Assembly: GCF_914271545.1 (NCBI RefSeq)
Contig: NZ_CAJZAH010000001.1
Span: 1,646,001 to 1,710,000, forward strand
Reading direction: 5' to 3'
DNA length: 64,000 nt
DNA from: Cupriavidus respiraculi
Lineage (GTDB): Bacteria > Pseudomonadota > Gammaproteobacteria > Burkholderiales > Burkholderiaceae
The notes below the pieces were generated by a model. That model made no database searches and was not told the DNA's origin. It saw nothing but the letters and a program-made list of their open reading frames with translations. The position numbers were made by a program, and so were the translations under genes. Of this stretch, positions 9,469 through 17,480 are shown one piece after another. Each line of letters opens with the position of its first letter. The stretch's first letter is position 1.

Positions 9469-9909
9469 TTACAGCGCGGCGTCCTTCAGCTTCTTCAGCG
9501 CGCGGACCTTCACCTTGACGGAGGCCGGCTTGGCGGCGAACCACTGGTCCTGACCCGTGAACGGGTTCTTGCCAAAACGCTTCTTGGTGGCGGGCACCTG
9601 CACGGCCGTGACCTTCAGCAGGCCCGGGAACGTGAATTCGCCTGCGCCCTTCTTGTGGATCGCGCTGACGATGGTGTTTTCCAGATGGGCCAGCACGGTC
9701 TTGACCGTCTTGGCATCCAGTTCGGTCTGGGCGACCAGGTGGGCCAGCAGGCTCGACTTGTTGAACTTGTCCTTCAGCGGCTTTGCGACCGGAGCGGCCG
9801 GCGCTGCCTTCTTGGCGGCAGCCTTCACGGGCGTGGCAGCCTTCTTGGCGGGCGCCTTGGCGGCGGTCTTCGTTGCAGTCTTCGCAGTCGGTTTAGCTTT
9901 AGTGGCCAT
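9469..9909 (-). CDS. HU-family DNA-binding protein with Lys/Ala-rich N-terminal tail
   Basis: A 146-residue nucleoid protein. Residues 1-45 form a low-complexity tail of AAK/PAKKA-type repeats resembling histone H1 tails. Residues about 50-146 match the HU/IHF fold: a helical N-part (FNKSSLLAHLVAQTEL), then GEFTFPGLLKV and the DNA-contacting arm region with RFGKNPFTGQ. The arm is modified compared with canonical HU (RNPxTG becomes KNPFTG). It is transcribed alone, convergent with the ABC operon. Such tailed HU-like proteins are known in Burkholderiales and probably bind DNA more loosely through the tail. Confidence 0.88.
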   Translation of the reverse strand: MATKAKPTAKTATKTAAKAPAKKAATPVKAAAKKAAPAAPVAKPLKDKFNKSSLLAHLVAQTELDAKTVKTVLAHLENTIVSAIHKKGAGEFTFPGLLKVTAVQVPATKKRFGKNPFTGQDQWFAAKPASVKVKVRALKKLKDAAL

Positions 9910-10157
9910 ATCGGTGAGATGAGGTCAGTTCAGTATTTTGCGGATGATGCGGTTGTTGGCGCCGTGCCTTGGCGTGTAGCCCCGGCGGCGCGCGCTCAGG
10001 ATAGCAAAATGCATCGCTCGCGCCTATTTTCAAGGGGTTTTTGGCCATCTTTCGCTGCCAACGACGCCAATGTGTCGCAGGAATGCAGCATTCCGGCGCG
10101 GTTCCGGCCTTGCCGGGGCCTTCGGCGCGGGCCTAGGGGCGGACTTCGGCGCGGACT

Positions 10158-11066
10158 TCAGCGCCGCTGCGCGATCCAGATGCCGACCAAAATCGCGGCC
10201 AGCCCGACCCCGTGATACCAGTGCGGAAGTTCGCCGAGCAGCAGCGTGGAGAGCATCGCCGCGAATGCCGGAGTGAGCGTGACGAAGAACACCGGCAGCT
10301 GCGCCCCCGCGCTCGCGATGGCGCGGTCCCAGGCGAAATACGCCAGCAGCGACGGCACCGTGGCCACATACATCAGGATGCCCAGGGTCTTCCAGCCCCA
10401 GGCGATCTGCTCGCCCGCGACGCCCAGTTCCCAGCTCACGAACGGAATGCTGACCACCACGCCGGCCACGATCTGCGCGTAGAGGAACACCGTCAGCGGC
10501 AGCGTCGGCCGGTTCTTGCGCAGCATCCACGTGTAGCCGCTCCAGGCCACCGTGGCCGCGAGCATATAGAGGTCGCCCGGCACGAAGTCCAGTTGCGCCA
10601 GCCGCGCCAGTTCGCCGCGCACCAGCACGAAAGACACCCCGACCAGGCACAGCAGCGCGCCCGCGACATGGTGGCGCCTGACCGGCTCGCGGAAGAAGGT
10701 CACGCCGACCAGCAGCAGGAACAGCGGCATGGACGCGCCGATCAGCGTGACGTTGATCGGCGTGGAGCTGGTCAGCGCCAGGTACTGGAGCGCGTTATAG
10801 CTCGCGATGGACAGCATGCCCAGCACGGTGATCAGCACGGCGTGCCGGCGCAGCGCGGCGCGATGTTCGCGCACGCCGCGCCAGGCGAACGGCGTCAGCA
10901 GCACGGCGGCGATCAACCAGCGCAGGAAGTTCAGCGTGATCGGCGGCACGGCGCCGGCGGCGATATGGCCGACGATCGCATTGCCGGCCCAGCTCAGCGG
11001 GGGGAAGGTCAGCAGCAACAGCGTCTGCCAGCCTGGCATGCGGCTGGCAACGGGAGAGGAGGGCAT
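10158..11066 (-). CDS. EamA/DMT-family transporter
   Basis: A 302-residue inner-membrane protein with about ten hydrophobic segments arranged as two EamA repeats (PPLSWAGNAIVGH in the first half, ATVAWSGYTWMLRKN in the second). The family exports metabolites such as amino acids or imports nucleotide or sugar derivatives; no substrate is evident. Translation may begin at codon 1 or at the Met at codon 10. The gene stands alone; its upstream side faces the GntR gene divergently, with about 300 bp between. Confidence 0.87.
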   Translation of the reverse strand: MPSSPVASRMPGWQTLLLLTFPPLSWAGNAIVGHIAAGAVPPITLNFLRWLIAAVLLTPFAWRGVREHRAALRRHAVLITVLGMLSIASYNALQYLALTSSTPINVTLIGASMPLFLLLVGVTFFREPVRRHHVAGALLCLVGVSFVLVRGELARLAQLDFVPGDLYMLAATVAWSGYTWMLRKNRPTLPLTVFLYAQIVAGVVVSIPFVSWELGVAGEQIAWGWKTLGILMYVATVPSLLAYFAWDRAIASAGAQLPVFFVTLTPAFAAMLSTLLLGELPHWYHGVGLAAILVGIWIAQRR

Positions 11067-11299
11067 CAGGAGTTGGCGTTGTCGTTATGTTTGCAGGCGA
11101 TTATGCAACGAAGGTCCCTTCCCGGCCGGCGCGGCCTTGCTGCGGGCGCGGGCATTGCGGGAGGGGGGCCTGCCGGCGGGTCCGACATGCAGCATGTGTT
11201 TGGCGCTGCCTTCCTGCGTCACCACATCGAACAGTGGCGACGGGCGATATGTCCCGGCCGGCTGTTTTCGCAGAAAGAGAAATCCCGTCCTTACGGAGG

Positions 11300-11328
11300 T
11301 TTACCCGAGTAGTCTACCCACCTATACC
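11300..11328 (+). promoter_or_regulatory. Candidate sigma-70 promoter for the GntR gene
   Basis: TTTACC and TATACC are separated by 17 bp, each matching the -35/-10 consensus at four of six positions, about 48 bp before the chosen GntR start. The rest of 11067-11375 shows no gene. Confidence 0.4.
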
Positions 11329-11375
11329 TTATTAAAGTGGCTCACTTCGCCGCGCCCCGCCGCGCGGGTTGCGCC

Positions 11376-12152
11376 ATGACCGTCCACAGTCCTTCCCCCG
11401 ATCTCCTCACCCGCAGCCGCGAGCCGGTGTATCTGCAGCTCGCGACCATCTTCCGCCGCCGCATCGAAAGCGGGGAATGGCGGCAGGGCGAGCGCATTCC
11501 GTCGCTGGACGCGCTGTGCCGCCGCTTCGGCGTGGCCCGCATGACGATGCACAACGCGCTGTCGGTGCTCGACGGCGAGGGCCTGGTGGAGCGCTCCCGC
11601 GGCCGCGGCACCTTCGTGAAGGCAGCCTGCCGCGCGCGGCGGCCGCTGACCCTGCCGGTGACATGGGGCCAGGCGGTGGCGGTGGGCGAGCAGCTGGGGA
11701 CCGAGGCGCTGCTGGAGTCGACCGGCAGCGTGCGGCTGCCCGACGAGCTGGGCATGCCCTGCGATGCGGCCCGTGCCGATGCCTACCATTTCCTGCGGCG
11801 CCTGCACCGCGTCGAGCAACGCCCGTTTGCCATCGGCGAGGTCTATGTCGAAGCGCAGGTGTTCGCGCGCGAGCCCGAGGCCTTTCGCCACGGCGCGTCT
11901 GTGCCCGTGCTGGACCGCTTTCCGGACATGCGCGTGTCCGCGGCGCGCCAGCGCCTGTCGATCGTCGCCGCCGGCGCGGAATCGGCGGCGGCGCTTGCCC
12001 TGCCGGTGGGCGCGCCGGTGGCCGAGCTGCGCCGCTATGCCTGCGCGGACGGCGTGATCGTGTACTACGCCCGCATCGAATTTCCCACCGAATACGTCTG
12101 CCTGGATTTCGACCTGCTCGATCCGGGCGCCCAGGCCGGCCCGGCCTCCTGA
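11376..12152 (+). CDS. GntR-family regulator, HutC/UTRA type
   Basis: A 258-residue transcription factor. The N-terminal winged helix-turn-helix runs from EPVYLQLATIF through RIPSLDALCRRFGVARMTMHNALSVLDGEGLVERSRGRGTFV (about residues 18-80 in all). The C-terminal part resembles a UTRA effector domain. An in-frame ATG at 11337 would add 13 residues; 11376 fits the family start better and leaves a leader after the candidate promoter. The gene reads into the ThDP enzyme 37 bp downstream and probably controls it in response to a small ligand. Confidence 0.87.
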   Translation: MTVHSPSPDLLTRSREPVYLQLATIFRRRIESGEWRQGERIPSLDALCRRFGVARMTMHNALSVLDGEGLVERSRGRGTFVKAACRARRPLTLPVTWGQAVAVGEQLGTEALLESTGSVRLPDELGMPCDAARADAYHFLRRLHRVEQRPFAIGEVYVEAQVFAREPEAFRHGASVPVLDRFPDMRVSAARQRLSIVAAGAESAAALALPVGAPVAELRRYACADGVIVYYARIEFPTEYVCLDFDLLDPGAQAGPAS

Positions 12153-12189
12153 ATTTCACGCACCACCACACTGCCCAAGGAACCCGACG

Positions 12190-13749
12190 ATGATGGAACC
12201 CACCGATTCGATGAATGGCGCCGAAAGCCTGGTCAAGACGCTGCTGGCTTGCGGCGTCGACACGTGCTTCGCCAATCCCGGCACCAGCGAGATGCACTTC
12301 GTGGCCGCGCTGGACCGCATCCCCGGCATGCGCTGCGTGCTGGGACTGTTCGAAGGGGTGGTGACCGGCGCGGCCGACGGCTACGCGCGCATGGCCGACA
12401 AGCCGGCGGCCACGCTGTTGCATTGCGGCCCGGGGCTGGCCAATGGCCTGGCCAACCTGCACAACGCCAAGCGCGCGCAGACGCCGGTGGTCAACATCAT
12501 CGGCGATCAGGCCACCTATCACCGCCCGCTCGATGCGCCGTTGACCGCCGACACCGAAGGCTGGGCCCGTCCCGTCTCCGTGTGGACGCGTACCGCCACC
12601 AGCGCCGCCTCGGTGGGCGCCGACGCCGCGGTGGCGGTGCAGGCGTCGATGGCCGCGCCCGGCGGCGTGGCCAGCCTGATCCTGCCATCCGATGTGTGCT
12701 GGGATGCCGGCGGCCAGGTCGCCGCGCCGCTGGCGCCGCTGCCGGTGCCCAAGGTCGCGCCCGATGCGATCGCGCAGGCCGCGCGCGTGCTGCGCTCGGG
12801 CCAGCCCACGCTGATCGTGCTCGCCGGCAGCGCGCTGCGGGAAGCCGCGCTGGGCGATGCCCACCGCATCGCCGCCGCGACCGACGCGCGCCTGATCACG
12901 CCCATGTCCAATGCGCGCGTCTCGCGCGGGCGGGGGCGCTTCGCGGTGGAGCGCGTGCCGTACTCGGGCGATGCGGCGCGCGCCAAGCTGGCCGGCATCC
13001 GCAACGTGATCCTGGTCGGCGCGCCGCCCCCCGTGACGTTCTTCGCCTATCCGGGCAAGTCGGCGCGCCCCTACCCCGAGGACGCCGCCGTCCATGTACT
13101 GGCCCGCCCCGAGGAAGACCTGGGCGACGCGCTGGCCCGGCTCGCCGAGGCGCTGAACGCGCCGCGCGTGGACCTGCCCGCCTCCGCCGGCCCGGTCGAA
13201 GCCGCCAAGGGTGCGATCACCTCCGAGGCCGTGGCGCGGACGCTGTCGGCGCTGCTGCCCGAACAGGCCATCGTGGTCGAGGAAAGCGTCAGCTTCGGCC
13301 GCGCCTTCTATCCCGGCACCGTGCACGCGGCGCCGCACGACTGGCTGCAGCTGACCGGCGGCGCCATCGGCGAGGGCCTGCCGCTGGCGACCGGAGCCGC
13401 CGTGGCGTGTCCGGACCGGCGCGTGGTGGCGCTGCAGGCCGACGGCTCCGGCATGTACACGCTGCAGTCGCTGTGGACCATGGCGCGCGAACAGCTGGAC
13501 GTCACCGTGGTGGTGCTGGCCAACCGCAAGTACGCCATCCTGCTGGGCGAACTGGCGGGCGTGGGCGCCAACCCCGGCAAGACGGCGCTGGACATGCTCG
13601 ATATCGGCAACCCCGACCTGGACTGGGTGAAGCTGGCCAACGGCATGGGCGTCGAAGGCTCGCGCGCGCACGACATGGAAAGCTTCGCCGACCAGTTCCG
13701 CGCGGCCAACCAGCGCAAGGGTCCGTTCCTGATCGAGCTGGTGATCTGA
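12190..13749 (+). CDS. ThDP-dependent enzyme, acetolactate synthase/benzoylformate decarboxylase type
   Basis: A 519-residue protein with the three-domain fold of the AHAS/POX/BFD superfamily. Glu55 within LGLFEG is the conserved glutamate that activates thiamin. PNPGTSE-like FANPGTSEMHF, the HCGPGLANGLANLHNA block and the C-terminal ADGSGMYTLQSL...NRKYAI cofactor-binding region are present; the usual GDG is ADG here. AAGGAAC lies 7 bp before the start. No small regulatory subunit gene is adjacent, so a true acetolactate synthase is unlikely; a 2-oxoacid decarboxylase or carboligase with a specialised substrate fits better. A terminator follows directly. Confidence 0.85.
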   Translation: MMEPTDSMNGAESLVKTLLACGVDTCFANPGTSEMHFVAALDRIPGMRCVLGLFEGVVTGAADGYARMADKPAATLLHCGPGLANGLANLHNAKRAQTPVVNIIGDQATYHRPLDAPLTADTEGWARPVSVWTRTATSAASVGADAAVAVQASMAAPGGVASLILPSDVCWDAGGQVAAPLAPLPVPKVAPDAIAQAARVLRSGQPTLIVLAGSALREAALGDAHRIAAATDARLITPMSNARVSRGRGRFAVERVPYSGDAARAKLAGIRNVILVGAPPPVTFFAYPGKSARPYPEDAAVHVLARPEEDLGDALARLAEALNAPRVDLPASAGPVEAAKGAITSEAVARTLSALLPEQAIVVEESVSFGRAFYPGTVHAAPHDWLQLTGGAIGEGLPLATGAAVACPDRRVVALQADGSGMYTLQSLWTMAREQLDVTVVVLANRKYAILLGELAGVGANPGKTALDMLDIGNPDLDWVKLANGMGVEGSRAHDMESFADQFRAANQRKGPFLIELVI

Positions 13750-13773
13750 ACGCGGTTCGGCGATTCGGCGATT

Positions 13774-13798
13774 CGGCGCCCAGCCGGCGCCGGTTTTT
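13774..13798 (+). terminator. Rho-independent terminator after the ThDP gene
   Basis: A stem CGGCGCC / GGCGCCG with loop CAGCC, followed by GTTTTT. It separates the ThDP gene from the DUF35/thiolase pair, which may therefore have its own promoter. TTCGGC-AGA-GCCGAA at 13831-13845 is a possible operator between them. Confidence 0.75.
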
Positions 13799-13959
13799 CG
13801 CCCGGCGTTTTCCGCGGGCGGAATCCTGACTTCGGCAGAGCCGAATTGCTGCACCGCGCCGATTGCGGCAAGCTGATTGCCGAGCCCCACCATGACGCCG
13901 CCGCGCGCGGTGCAAGGATGCGCGGCATCCCGATACCGAAGTCCACGGAGGAGACATCC

Positions 13960-14355
13960 ATGCCTGAACAAGACACGGCCCGCGACACGGCCGGTCCGGA
14001 CAAGGTCTACGCGAGCCAGCTCGCGTCCGGCCAGTTCCGCATCCAGCATTGCGACGACTGCGGCCGCCATGTGTTCTATCCGCGCAATATCTGCCCGCAC
14101 TGCGGCGGCGATGCGCTGACATGGACCGATCCGAAGGGCACCGGCACCGTCTATTCGACCAGCGTCGTGCGCCGCAAGGCGGAGGCGGGCGGCGACTACA
14201 ACGTCGCGCTGATCGACCTGGACGAAGGCGTGCGCATGATGAGCCGGGTCGAGGGTCTGGCCCCCACGGCGGTGCGCATCGGCATGCGGGTCAAGGCCCG
14301 CGTGGCGCGCGATGGCGACACCGCGCTGGTCGTGTTCGACGCGGCGGAGGGCTGA
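13960..14355 (+). CDS. DUF35 zinc-ribbon/OB-fold protein
   Basis: A 131-residue protein. Two Cys pairs (CDDC and CPHC, about residues 29-47) form a rubredoxin-like zinc ribbon, followed by an OB fold (GTVYSTSVVRR...VARDGDTALVVFD). GGAGGAGA lies about 6 bp before the ATG at 13960, favouring this over an upstream in-frame start. Family members are small acyl-CoA-binding partners of thiolase-fold enzymes, including retro-aldolase complexes in steroid side-chain breakdown. The thiolase gene starts 4 bp downstream, so the two most likely form a complex. Confidence 0.9.
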   Translation: MPEQDTARDTAGPDKVYASQLASGQFRIQHCDDCGRHVFYPRNICPHCGGDALTWTDPKGTGTVYSTSVVRRKAEAGGDYNVALIDLDEGVRMMSRVEGLAPTAVRIGMRVKARVARDGDTALVVFDAAEG

Positions 14356-14359
14356 AGCC

Positions 14360-15532
14360 ATGAGCACCTCTTCCCTGCGCGGCGGCGTCGCCATCGTCGG
14401 AGTCGGCCAGGCCGGCCTTGGCGAGGCCCACGGCAAGACCGAAATGGAAATCCTCGTGGAAGCGGCCAAGGCCGCGGTGAAGGACGCCGGCATGTCGATG
14501 CGCGAGATCGACGGCATCGCCACCGCCAGCGTCGGCGCCACCATGTGGGTGATGCCGGTGGCCGAGTACCTGGGTATCCAGCCCAAGTTCGTCGACAGCA
14601 CCATGATCGGCGGCTCCAGCTTCGTCGCGCACATGCTGCCCGCGATGATGGCGCTGGAGGCGGGCGTGTGCGACGCGGTGCTGGTCTGCTACGGCAGCAA
14701 CCAGCGCACCTCCACCGTGGGGCGCGCCGGCATTGCCAAGGTGCGCAGCGTGCTGGACCCGCAGCCCTACGAGAATCCCTACAGCCCGCTGCAGCCCATT
14801 ACCTCGTATGCGCTGGCCGCGGCGCGCCATATGCACCAGTACGGCACCACGCGCGAGCATCTGGCCGAGGTCGCCGTGGCCGCACGCAAGTGGGCGCAGT
14901 TGAATCCGGAAGCGATGATGCGCGATCCGCTCAGCATCGAGGACGTGCTGGGCGCGCGCATGGTCTCCGATCCGCTGTCGGTGCGCGACTGCTGCCTCGT
15001 GACCGACGGCGCCGGCGCCTATGTGATGGTGCGCGCGGACCGGGCCAGGACGCTGGCCAAGCCGCCGGTCTATGTGCTCGGCAACGCCACCGCGACTTGG
15101 CACCGGCAGATCTCCAGCATGCCCGACCTCACGGTCAGCGCGGCCAGGGAATCCGGCGAGCGCGCCTTCGCCATGGCCGGGGTCAAGCCAGCCGACGTCG
15201 ACGTGCTGGAGCTGTACGACGCCTTCACGATCAACACGCTGCTGTTCCTCGAAGACCTGGGCTTCTGCGCCAAGGGCGAGGGCGGGCCGTTCGTCAGCGG
15301 CGGGGCGATCGCGCCCGGCGGCCGCCTGCCGGTCAACACCAACGGCGGCGGGCTGTCCTGCGTGCATCCGGGCATGTACGGCATGTTCATCACCATCGAG
15401 GCCGTGCGCCAGCTGCGCGGCGAATGCGGCGAGCGGCAGGTGAAGAACGCCGAGATCGCGCTCGTCCACGGCAATGGCGGCACGCTGTCGAGCCAGTCGA
15501 CGGCGATCCTGGGCACGGCCGCCACGGTCTAG
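14360..15532 (+). CDS. Thiolase-fold protein, SCP-x/Ltp2 type, lacking the nucleophilic Cys
   Basis: A 390-residue protein of the thiolase superfamily. Recognisable blocks are VAIVGVGQAGLGE near the N-terminus, VDVLELYDAFTI, NTNGGGLSCVHPGMYGM and HGNGGTLSSQSTAILG near the C-terminus. The position that holds the acyl-accepting Cys in true thiolases reads STMIGGSSFV with no Cys, as in lipid-transfer-protein-type thiolases such as Ltp2. Together with the DUF35 partner this suggests a retro-aldol or related C-C cleavage rather than classical CoA thiolysis; this is inference from family knowledge. Confidence 0.87.
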   Translation: MSTSSLRGGVAIVGVGQAGLGEAHGKTEMEILVEAAKAAVKDAGMSMREIDGIATASVGATMWVMPVAEYLGIQPKFVDSTMIGGSSFVAHMLPAMMALEAGVCDAVLVCYGSNQRTSTVGRAGIAKVRSVLDPQPYENPYSPLQPITSYALAAARHMHQYGTTREHLAEVAVAARKWAQLNPEAMMRDPLSIEDVLGARMVSDPLSVRDCCLVTDGAGAYVMVRADRARTLAKPPVYVLGNATATWHRQISSMPDLTVSAARESGERAFAMAGVKPADVDVLELYDAFTINTLLFLEDLGFCAKGEGGPFVSGGAIAPGGRLPVNTNGGGLSCVHPGMYGMFITIEAVRQLRGECGERQVKNAEIALVHGNGGTLSSQSTAILGTAATV

Positions 15533-15560
15533 CGCCGGCGCCGCCATCGTTTTGCCCCGA

Positions 15561-15587
15561 GGGCGCCCGCATGCGGGCGCCCTTTCT
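15561..15587 (+). terminator. Rho-independent terminator after the thiolase gene
   Basis: GGGCGCCCG / CGGGCGCCC stem with a four-base loop followed by TTTCT. The remaining sequence to 15843 contains no recognisable gene; it is the leader region of the next gene. Confidence 0.8.
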
Positions 15588-15843
15588 CATATGGGCCCCC
15601 GTCCCGGGAGCGTGCGGGCGACCGGTGATGTTGCAATGCATGCACAGTCCGTCAAGCGCCTGGCCGGAATCGAAAGCCGCCGCCACCGCCTTCCCCTAGG
15701 GTTTGCATTTCCATCACAGTGCCGGCCCGAGGCCCTCCGGCCGCCGGTGGATCCCGCTTGCCGCCCGCCACTCCGTGCTCCGCGCCCCGCAAGTGCGCCC
15801 GCGGCACGCGTCCTGTCAACGACGCCAGTCCTGGATATACGCG

Positions 15844-17244
15844 ATGCCCTTTCCCTCCTACCTGTCCCCACTCGGACCTCCGCCGATCCACGCCAATGCC
15901 TACCGGCGCGCATTGCGGGAACGGGTCGACTTCTCGCAGCGCCTGGGCGCCGACGAGATCGCCGAGCAAGCCGCGAGGATGTTCCTGCCATCCGCATGCC
16001 TCGCTCGCCGGCGGCCGTCGGGCGATGGCTGCGGCACGCAGGCGCCGCCCGGCATGGCGCCGGTCAAGCTGCAGTTCGTCACGGACAAGACGAGCGCCGA
16101 GGTATCGACGCTGGTGGCGCGCTTCGATGCCATCGCCAGCGACCAGGCGCTTGCGAGCGATGCGGCAAGGGGGCGCGCCGTGCTGCGGGCCATCGCCGAA
16201 AAGATCCGACCTGCGCTGGAAACCGGCGCCGTCGGCAGGACCCGGATGGCGCATGCCGCGGCGCTGGAGATCGCGGCGGCCATCGCCAATCCGAAAACCA
16301 TGACCATCGGCTGGCGCGCGGCCGTCGACGCCGCCGATGGCCTGAATCCGATGGCCTGCAAGCTGGGCTCGCCGGCGCAATGGGGCGTGAGCATCGTGGC
16401 GCAAAAGGGGGAGGGCCGCGTCACGCTGTGCGAATCGGCGGCATGGGACCGCTACCACTGGCACGGCGAGAGTCCCGCCGACGCGAAGGCGCGCGGCGGC
16501 GACGCGGACGGCGAGGGGAACGTGCGGGCGATTTCCCCTCATAACGTGATATGCCAGGCGGGCCTCGCCCTGGTGGCCGACGTGCAGACGACCTTCGCGG
16601 TGAAGACGCAGGAATGGTGGCTGACCCGCGTGCTGCTGCGGCGCAAGGACCAGCGCGCGACGGTGGGAGCCAAGATCCGGATGGTGGCGTTCGAATCGTC
16701 GGAGGTGGCAGTGCATGAAGCCCTTGCCTACGAAGACGCGACCTGGCGCCATGCCGCATGCAACTGGCTGGCATGGCTGTGCCGGCTGCTGAGCGGCATC
16801 GGCAGCGGCCGGGTGGGCAAGCGGGAGTACGCGCACCTGAACAAGTTCCGGCCGCTGCGGGATGTATTGCCGCCACCGCCGCCGGAGGTCCAGCGGGACG
16901 AGGGCAACTGGGACGCCATGATCGCGCAGTGCGAGCGGACTCGGGCGAAGAAGGCGGAATTGCTTGGCAAGGACGCGCGCCGGGCCGCCGCGCGCACCGG
17001 CACATGGTCCGGCGACAGCGGCTACGCCGGCAAGGTCGATCTGAAACTGCGCTTCGTGAGTCCGACGGGCCGGGGAAGCCGTGTGGAAACGCTCGACTAC
17101 GAGCGTGCGCAAGATGAAACGACGCGACGCCCGCTATACGAGGCCTTCCCGATGGCCGCGCTCACGGAGCGGCTTCTGGACGGCGGCGGGCAAGCGCGGG
17201 CGTCCGGCGGAGAACGGGCCGATGACGCCATCGGGCTCCGTTGA
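15844..17244 (+). CDS. Unknown protein, first of a tandem paralogous pair (MPFPSYL family)
   Basis: A 466-residue protein I do not recognise. The start was set at 15844 because the second copy begins with the same MPFPSYL. No signal peptide or clear membrane segment is seen. Shared blocks with the downstream paralogue are MPFPSYL (1-7), a 52-residue stretch at 110-161 (34 identities), RVTLCES (192-198), KTxEWWLTR (254-262) with QRATVGA after it, and RTGTW...GKVDLxL near the C-terminus. Between these, linkers differ in length. It is Ala/Arg-rich and soluble in appearance. No transposon or phage gene is adjacent. Function unknown. Confidence 0.8.
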   Translation: MPFPSYLSPLGPPPIHANAYRRALRERVDFSQRLGADEIAEQAARMFLPSACLARRRPSGDGCGTQAPPGMAPVKLQFVTDKTSAEVSTLVARFDAIASDQALASDAARGRAVLRAIAEKIRPALETGAVGRTRMAHAAALEIAAAIANPKTMTIGWRAAVDAADGLNPMACKLGSPAQWGVSIVAQKGEGRVTLCESAAWDRYHWHGESPADAKARGGDADGEGNVRAISPHNVICQAGLALVADVQTTFAVKTQEWWLTRVLLRRKDQRATVGAKIRMVAFESSEVAVHEALAYEDATWRHAACNWLAWLCRLLSGIGSGRVGKREYAHLNKFRPLRDVLPPPPPEVQRDEGNWDAMIAQCERTRAKKAELLGKDARRAAARTGTWSGDSGYAGKVDLKLRFVSPTGRGSRVETLDYERAQDETTRRPLYEAFPMAALTERLLDGGGQARASGGERADDAIGLR

Positions 17245-17480
17245 GATGCGGCATGAGCACGGTCTCGCGGCATGGCCAGCGCAGACAGACGTTAAGGAGC
17301 GCCGAGAAACTAAAGCGCGGCGTATCGCGTGTCCCTAGTCTCGGCAAACCGATCGCGACGCGGTCGGGATGCCGGACATCACCGGCCAGCTCCACGCCCG
17401 CCATCGCGCCCCGCCATCCATGGCATTGGGACATGCGCGCGGGCGGCGTGGCTCATCAACGCCTGCCCCTGGGTGACACC

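Noticed and set aside
11087-11335. Possible small gene between the EamA and GntR genes
   Set aside because: Cys/Arg/Pro-rich translation without a ribosome site or motif; treated as non-coding.
11407-14634. A 1075-codon minus-strand open frame
   Set aside because: It is antisense to the GntR, ThDP and DUF35 genes, which have clear family motifs; its own translation is low-complexity and matches nothing.
15703-15843. N-terminal extension of the first MPFPSYL protein
   Set aside because: The paralogue starts at the equivalent MPFPSYL, and the extension is not conserved in the second copy's upstream frame.
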